DNA from: Bryobacteraceae bacterium
GTDB taxonomy: Bacteria; Acidobacteriota; Terriglobia; Bryobacterales; Bryobacteraceae
DNA length: 64,000 nt
Assembly (NCBI GenBank): GCA_947458745.1
Contig: CANGYQ010000001.1
Location: 620,001 to 684,000, forward strand
Direction: 5' to 3'
This document shows, piece after piece, positions 59,507-64,000 of this stretch. The notes beneath the pieces are model-generated. The model did not search any database. It saw nothing but the letters and a program-made list of their open reading frames with translations, and was not told the origin of the DNA. The position numbers and the translations under genes were made by a program. Positions within the stretch are counted from its first letter, which is position 1; every line of letters begins with the position of its first letter.

Positions 59507-61621
59507 GTGAAGCTGCTTTCACTCCTGTTCCTTATGTCTTCCCTGCTGTCCGCCGCCGAACCCTCCCTCTCCCCGCCCATCGCCAAGACCGTTCCCAAGA
59601 CCATCGAGGCCCACGGCGACAAGCGGCACGACCCCTACTTCTGGCTGCGCGACGACGCCCGCAAGAACCCCGAAGTGCTCTCCTACCTGGAAGCCGAGAA
59701 CCGCTACACCGAGGCGGTGATGAAGCCCACCGAGGAGTTGCAGAAGAAGCTCTACGACGAGATCCTGGCCCGCATCAAGCAGACCGACGAAAGCGTTCCC
59801 TACCGCAAGGGCGACTACTGGTACTTCTCTCGGACGGTGGAAGGGCAGCAGTACGGCATCAACTCCCGCAAGAAGGGGTCGATGGCAGGCGTGGAAGAGA
59901 TCCTACTCGATCAGAACGTGCTGGCCAAGGGCGAAAAGTACTTCCGCGTGGCCAACATGTCGGTGGCTCCCAACCAGCAGTTGATGGTCTACGGCACCGA
60001 CACAGCGGGTGACGAAGTTTACACCCTCCAGTTCAAGGACTTGAAGACGGGCCAACTGCTGGCCGACAAAGTGCCCGGCGTCTACTATTCCATCGCCTGG
60101 TCCAACGACAACAAGACCGTCTTCTACACCATCGTCGATGAGGCCAAGCGCCCCTACAAGGTGCTCCGCCACACCCTCGGCACGGACCCCAAGAGCGACA
60201 CCGTCGTCTTCCACGAAACCGACGAGCGCTTTGAGCTGCAAGTGGGGAAATCGAAGAACGACCGCTTCATCTACATCCAAAGCGGCAGCAAGACCAGCTC
60301 CGAAGTTCGCTACCTTGACGCCAACCAGGCCACCGCGGCGTTCTCCGTGCTCTACCCCCGGGCGAACGATATCGAGTACGACGTCGTCGACCGCGGTGAT
60401 GAATTCTACGTCCGCATCAACGACAAGGGCCGCAACTTCCGCCTGGTCCGCGTTGCTCAAAAGAGCCCGGCGCTGTCGAATGCCGTGGAAGTGATCCCGC
60501 ATCGGGCTGATGCGCTGCTCGAAGGTGTGGATGCTTTCGCCAACCACTTGGTGGTGTCGGAGCGCGTCAACGGCCTACTGCAGATCCAGGTGACGGATCT
60601 GCGGACGAACCAGTCGCATTCGATTGATGCGCCGGAAGCGGCCTACGTTTTTGCTCCCGCCGGAAATCCGGAGTACAACTCCACCACGCTGCGCTTTACC
60701 TACTCCTCACTGATCACGCCGCCCTCGGTCTACGACTACGACATGGAGAAGAAGACCCGCGAGCTGAAGAAGCAGCAGCCCGTGCTGGGCGGGTATGACC
60801 CGAAGCTCTACGCCACTGAACGTGTCTTTGCGACCGCGCAAGATGGGCAGAAAGTGCCGGTGGCATTGGTCTACAAGAAGGCGCTGTTTAAGAAGGATGG
60901 CTCCAACCCGGCGCTGCTCTATGGCTACGGCTCCTATGGGTTGAACAGTGATCCGTTCTTCTCCTCGGAGCGGCTCAGCCTGCTGGACCGCGGCTTCGTC
61001 TACGCCATCGCCAGCATCCGCGGCGGCAGTGAGATGGGCAAGCCCTGGCACGACCAGGGCCGCATGATGAACAAGCGGAACACCTTCACCGACTTCATCG
61101 CCGCGGCGGAGCATCTGGTCAAGAACAAGTACTCGAGCACGGCGAAGCTGGGCATCATGGGTGGCTCCGCCGGTGGCTTGCTGATGGGCGCGGTCACCAA
61201 CATGCGGCCGGATCTGTTTGGGGCGGTCATCGCCAAAGTGCCGTTTGTTGATGTCGTCAGCACCATGCAGGACAAGAACCTGCCCTTGACGGTGGGTGAG
61301 TTTGAAGAGTGGGGCAATCCGGAAGAACAGAAAGCCTACGCCTACATCCGCAGCTATTCGCCCTATGACAACGTGGAGCGCCAGCAGTTCCCGCATATGC
61401 TGATCACGGGTGGCTTGAATGACCCGCGCGTCTCCTACTGGGAACCAGCCAAATGGGTAGCCCGCCTCCGCACCATGAAGAAGGGCGATAACATGCTGTT
61501 GTTGAAGATGAGCATGGGGGCCGGACACTTTGGGGCGTCAGGCCGCTATGATCGTTTCAAGGAGACGGCGCTGGACTACGCGTTCCTGATCAAGGCGCTG
61601 GGTGTCGAAGTGAAGCCGTAA
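59507..61621 (+). CDS. Exported S9 oligopeptidase (oligopeptidase B-like)
   Basis: Protein of 704 aa, GTG start, signal peptide (~1-17). The seven-bladed propeller occupies ~80-430. The alpha/beta-hydrolase domain has the nucleophile Ser ~553 in MGGSAGGLLMG, Asp ~637 in GGLNDPRVSYWEPAKW and His ~673 in GAGHFGASGRY. RGGSEMGKPWHDQGRMMNKR is typical of oligopeptidase B. It cleaves short peptides, here probably in the periplasm, unlike cytoplasmic PtrB of enterobacteria. Confidence 0.94.
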   Translation: MKLLSLLFLMSSLLSAAEPSLSPPIAKTVPKTIEAHGDKRHDPYFWLRDDARKNPEVLSYLEAENRYTEAVMKPTEELQKKLYDEILARIKQTDESVPYRKGDYWYFSRTVEGQQYGINSRKKGSMAGVEEILLDQNVLAKGEKYFRVANMSVAPNQQLMVYGTDTAGDEVYTLQFKDLKTGQLLADKVPGVYYSIAWSNDNKTVFYTIVDEAKRPYKVLRHTLGTDPKSDTVVFHETDERFELQVGKSKNDRFIYIQSGSKTSSEVRYLDANQATAAFSVLYPRANDIEYDVVDRGDEFYVRINDKGRNFRLVRVAQKSPALSNAVEVIPHRADALLEGVDAFANHLVVSERVNGLLQIQVTDLRTNQSHSIDAPEAAYVFAPAGNPEYNSTTLRFTYSSLITPPSVYDYDMEKKTRELKKQQPVLGGYDPKLYATERVFATAQDGQKVPVALVYKKALFKKDGSNPALLYGYGSYGLNSDPFFSSERLSLLDRGFVYAIASIRGGSEMGKPWHDQGRMMNKRNTFTDFIAAAEHLVKNKYSSTAKLGIMGGSAGGLLMGAVTNMRPDLFGAVIAKVPFVDVVSTMQDKNLPLTVGEFEEWGNPEEQKAYAYIRSYSPYDNVERQQFPHMLITGGLNDPRVSYWEPAKWVARLRTMKKGDNMLLLKMSMGAGHFGASGRYDRFKETALDYAFLIKALGVEVKP

Positions 61622-61634
61622 GGGAGACTTTTGC

Positions 61635-62120
61635 ATGATAAATCGACGCCAGGTTTTCCAGGCGGCCGCTGTCGCCGTACCCGCCGCAGCGCTAGGTCAG
61701 CAGGTGGAATGGAAGCCGCTGACGCTGGACGCGCACCAGAATCAGACCGTCGTAGTGCTCAGTGACTTGATCATCCCGGCCACCGATACCCCGGGCGCCA
61801 GGGATGCCAACGTCAACCGCTACATTGATCTGTTCCTCACCGATGGCTCCGAAGCGGACCGCAACCGGTTCCTCGAAGGTCTGGGACAGCTGGATGGCTA
61901 CGCCGTCCGCAAGTTTGGCAAAACCTTTATCGACGCCACCAAAGATCAGCAGATCACCATCCTGAAGGAGTTCAGCGCCGGCACGGCGGGTAAGCCTTCG
62001 CAGAACTTTTTCACCCAGGCCAAGATGCTCACCTCGCGCATCTACTACAACACGGCCATCGGCTTCCGGGAGCTGAACAAGGGCGGGCGCGTGCCGCGTT
62101 CGTTCGCCTGTAAGGCCTAG
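61635..62120 (+). CDS. Gluconate 2-dehydrogenase subunit 3-like protein
   Basis: Protein of 161 aa with GGGAGA before the ATG and a twin-arginine-like leader (INRRQVFQAAAVAVPAAALG). PF13618-like text: VVVLSDLIIPATDTPGARDANVNRYID and FFTQAKMLTSRIYYNTAIGF. This subunit normally accompanies a GMC-type flavin dehydrogenase and helps its export; no large subunit is encoded next to it, so the partner must lie elsewhere. Confidence 0.9.
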   Translation: MINRRQVFQAAAVAVPAAALGQQVEWKPLTLDAHQNQTVVVLSDLIIPATDTPGARDANVNRYIDLFLTDGSEADRNRFLEGLGQLDGYAVRKFGKTFIDATKDQQITILKEFSAGTAGKPSQNFFTQAKMLTSRIYYNTAIGFRELNKGGRVPRSFACKA

Positions 62121-62153
62121 CGCCCTTTTGGCGCAGCCCAACGCCGTCCCGTG

Positions 62154-63329
62154 ATGAACTTTCCTGATTCGGTCCGGTTCCTCTACGCGCTGGGGAACGA
62201 AGTAAAGACTCTCAAGCTCGGCCTGGAGCAGATGCGGAATCTGGCCGCCCGCCTCGGTCACCCGGAGCGCCGGCTGCGCTTCGTGCATGTGGCCGGCACC
62301 AATGGCAAAGGTTCCGTTTGCGCCATGGTGGAAGCTGGCTTGCGGCATGCCGGGCAAACCACCGGGCTCTACACCTCACCCCATCTGGTCTCGCCCACCG
62401 AGCGCATCCGCATCAACGGCGAACCGGTCACCGAAGAAGAGTTCAGCCGCGCCTTTGACCAGGTGCATGAAGCCGCGCAAGGCATGGAAGTACACCCCAG
62501 CTACTTTGAAACCGTCACCGCGATGGCCCTGGTGCTGTTCGCGGAAAAGCAGGTGGATACGGTGGTGTGGGAAGTGGGCTTGGGGGGACGCCTGGATGCC
62601 ACCAACATCGTCACCCCGGTGGTGTCCGTGATCACGCCGGTGAGCCTCGATCATCAAGAGCACCTGGGCGATACCGTCACCAAGATCGCCTCGGAGAAGG
62701 CCGGCATCATCAAACCGGGTGTGCCCGTGGTGGTGGCCCCGCAATGGCCGGAAGCCATGGCCGCAATTGTGGACAAGGCTCGCGCCGAAGGTGCTCCCGT
62801 CATCCTGAGCGGACCGGTCGAACTGCCGTTTCCGCCGCCGCTGGCTGGGAGGCATCAGCTGGACAACTGCCGCACGGCCGTCGCCGCGCTCGCGCAGCTG
62901 GGCGTGGGGCCGGAAGGCATTGCCGAGACGCGTTGGCCGGGGCGGCTGGAACTGGTGGGCCGCGCGCCGGACATCTATCTCGACGGGGCGCACAACCCGG
63001 CCGGTGCCGCGGCCCTGGCTGAGTTTATTGAGGAACGGCGTGCGGCTGGGAAGGGCCGCATCTGGATGGTGTTCGGCGTCATGAAGGACAAGAAGGTAGC
63101 CGAAATGGCCGGGCACCTCTTCCCGCTGGTGGATGAGCTGATTCTCACCGCCCCCATCTCAGAGCGTGCCCTGTCACCGGAGGCGATCCCCGCCAATGGT
63201 GCGCGTGTCGTGGCCTCGGTCCCGGAAGCACTCTCGCTCATCCGCGCCGCGGCACCGGGGGATACTGTCTTCATCACGGGGTCTCTGTTCCTGGTCGGCG
63301 AAGCGCGGCCGCTGCTGGTGAATTCATGA
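62154..63329 (+). CDS. folC: Folylpolyglutamate/dihydrofolate synthase
   Basis: Protein of ~391 aa from the ATG at 62154; a GTG three bases earlier is in frame too. Mur-ligase fold: P-loop VAGTNGKGSV (~45-54), GLYTSPHLVSPTERIRING, GGRLDATN, and the C-terminal YLDGAHNPAGAAAL. It adds glutamates to folates in the cytoplasm. The stop overlaps the plsC start (ATGA). Confidence 0.94.
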   Translation: MNFPDSVRFLYALGNEVKTLKLGLEQMRNLAARLGHPERRLRFVHVAGTNGKGSVCAMVEAGLRHAGQTTGLYTSPHLVSPTERIRINGEPVTEEEFSRAFDQVHEAAQGMEVHPSYFETVTAMALVLFAEKQVDTVVWEVGLGGRLDATNIVTPVVSVITPVSLDHQEHLGDTVTKIASEKAGIIKPGVPVVVAPQWPEAMAAIVDKARAEGAPVILSGPVELPFPPPLAGRHQLDNCRTAVAALAQLGVGPEGIAETRWPGRLELVGRAPDIYLDGAHNPAGAAALAEFIEERRAAGKGRIWMVFGVMKDKKVAEMAGHLFPLVDELILTAPISERALSPEAIPANGARVVASVPEALSLIRAAAPGDTVFITGSLFLVGEARPLLVNS

Positions 63330-64000
63330 AGGAACCGATGAAGTACGGCTTTGAATGGTCCTTCAGCTTCTTCCGCTCCGTGCTGTTCATTGCCCCGTCA
63401 ATCGTCGTCGCGACGGCCTTCTGGGGCTTCTGGAGTCTGTTGATCTCCCCGTTTGACCCCAATGGCCGCAAGCAGGCCTGGATGGCGAAGATGTGGGCCC
63501 GGACGCTGCTGCTGGTCTCCGGCACCCGCGTGAAGGTGGAGGGTCTCGAGAACCTCACGCCCGGCCAACACTATATCTTTGTCTCGAACCATCGCAGCTA
63601 CATGGATACGCCGGTGATGCTGGCGTCGTTGCCGGGGCAGTTCCGGTTTATGGCCAAGGCGGGACTGTTCAAGATCCCCCTGATGGGTGGCCACCTGCAA
63701 CGCGCCGGGCATATTCCGGTGCCTCTCGACAAACCGCGCGAAGCGGTCCGCAGTATGACCGAAGCCGGGCGCATCATCCGCGAGCGGCAAGTCTCTGTGC
63801 TCGTGTTCCCCGAGGGGGGCCGCACGATGGGCCAGATGGACCCGTTCCGCGAAGGGGCGGCCTTTATTGCCATTAAAGGTGGCGTACCGCTGGCACCCGT
63901 GGGCCTGGTTGGCACTTTCGAACTTCTGCCCATGCATTCCGTCCACGTCCAACCCCGCCAGGTAACCGTCCGCATCGGCCACCCCATCGTGACCGAAGGC
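63326..64000 (+). CDS. plsC: 1-acyl-sn-glycerol-3-phosphate acyltransferase (3' end outside window)
   Basis: The frame opens at the ATG at 63326 overlapping the folC stop and runs off the window edge after 225 codons; a second ATG at 63338 has GGA upstream. One membrane segment lies at ~18-42. The PlsC HX4D motif is H89-RSYM-D94 (SNHRSYMDTP) and the second block is FPEGGRTMGQ. It acylates lysophosphatidate in phospholipid synthesis. Confidence 0.93.
   Translation, partial: MKEPMKYGFEWSFSFFRSVLFIAPSIVVATAFWGFWSLLISPFDPNGRKQAWMAKMWARTLLLVSGTRVKVEGLENLTPGQHYIFVSNHRSYMDTPVMLASLPGQFRFMAKAGLFKIPLMGGHLQRAGHIPVPLDKPREAVRSMTEAGRIIRERQVSVLVFPEGGRTMGQMDPFREGAAFIAIKGGVPLAPVGLVGTFELLPMHSVHVQPRQVTVRIGHPIVTEG

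Overview
The window is high-GC chromosomal DNA that looks like Acidobacteriota, probably order Bryobacterales (Solibacter/Bryobacter/Paludibaculum-like). The pointers are large secreted proteins ending in the TIGR03437 domain typical of that group, a PEP-CTERM relic, a free-standing HpnE for hopanoid/squalene synthesis, Uma2, and a DUF2126/alpha-E peptide-ligase cluster. The assignment rests on recognising families by eye; no search was run.

Region 1 (1-10440) holds very large secreted beta-rich proteins on the minus strand, two of them with C-terminal TIGR03437 domains, one of which also carries LGFP repeats and a C39-like domain without its cysteine. Region 2 (10503-23033) is one almost gapless minus-strand operon. 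It reads ECF sigma factor, anti-sigma-like protein, a small secreted protein, then gspE-F-G-H-I-J-K-L-M-C, a small secreted protein, and gspD. This is a type II secretion apparatus with its own regulator pair, and the large secreted proteins just downstream are plausible cargo.

Region 3 (23167-26610) is an accessory island: an Rhs-core protein with a C-terminal nuclease-like toxin and an overlapping putative immunity gene, a CPCC-type gene behind the last 30 residues of a lost toxin, a 74-bp palindromic REP-like element at that break, and a VapBC-type toxin-antitoxin pair.

Region 4 (26719-33975) starts with a sulfatase and continues with a compact set: MBOAT acyltransferase, Uma2, two paralogous SGNH hydrolases, a DltC-like carrier protein, and a KASIII-like protein with serine in place of the catalytic cysteine. 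It resembles a Dlt-type acyl relay rebuilt around a KASIII-like transferase and is the best candidate here for an undescribed system. An IS630 transposase relic closes it.

Region 5 (33984-43255) is mostly metabolic: ADP-ribosylglycohydrolase, Gfo/Idh/MocA oxidoreductase, PLP decarboxylase, PyrD, RidA, hydroxypyruvate isomerase-like protein, HpnE and a DCC protein. Region 6 (43500-50357) is the transglutaminase, ATP-grasp/alpha-E and DUF2126 operon, then tRNA-Leu(UAA). Region 7 (50437-64000) has a molybdopterin-binding-domain protein, argC-argB-argA-like with tandem ARG boxes, secreted hydrolases, a candidate small RNA with an orphan terminator, a broken PEP-CTERM gene, an oligopeptidase, FolC and a truncated PlsC.

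At least eleven genes that head transcription units have a -10-like hexamer only 6-9 nt before the start codon, which suggests that leaderless or near-leaderless transcription is common in this organism.
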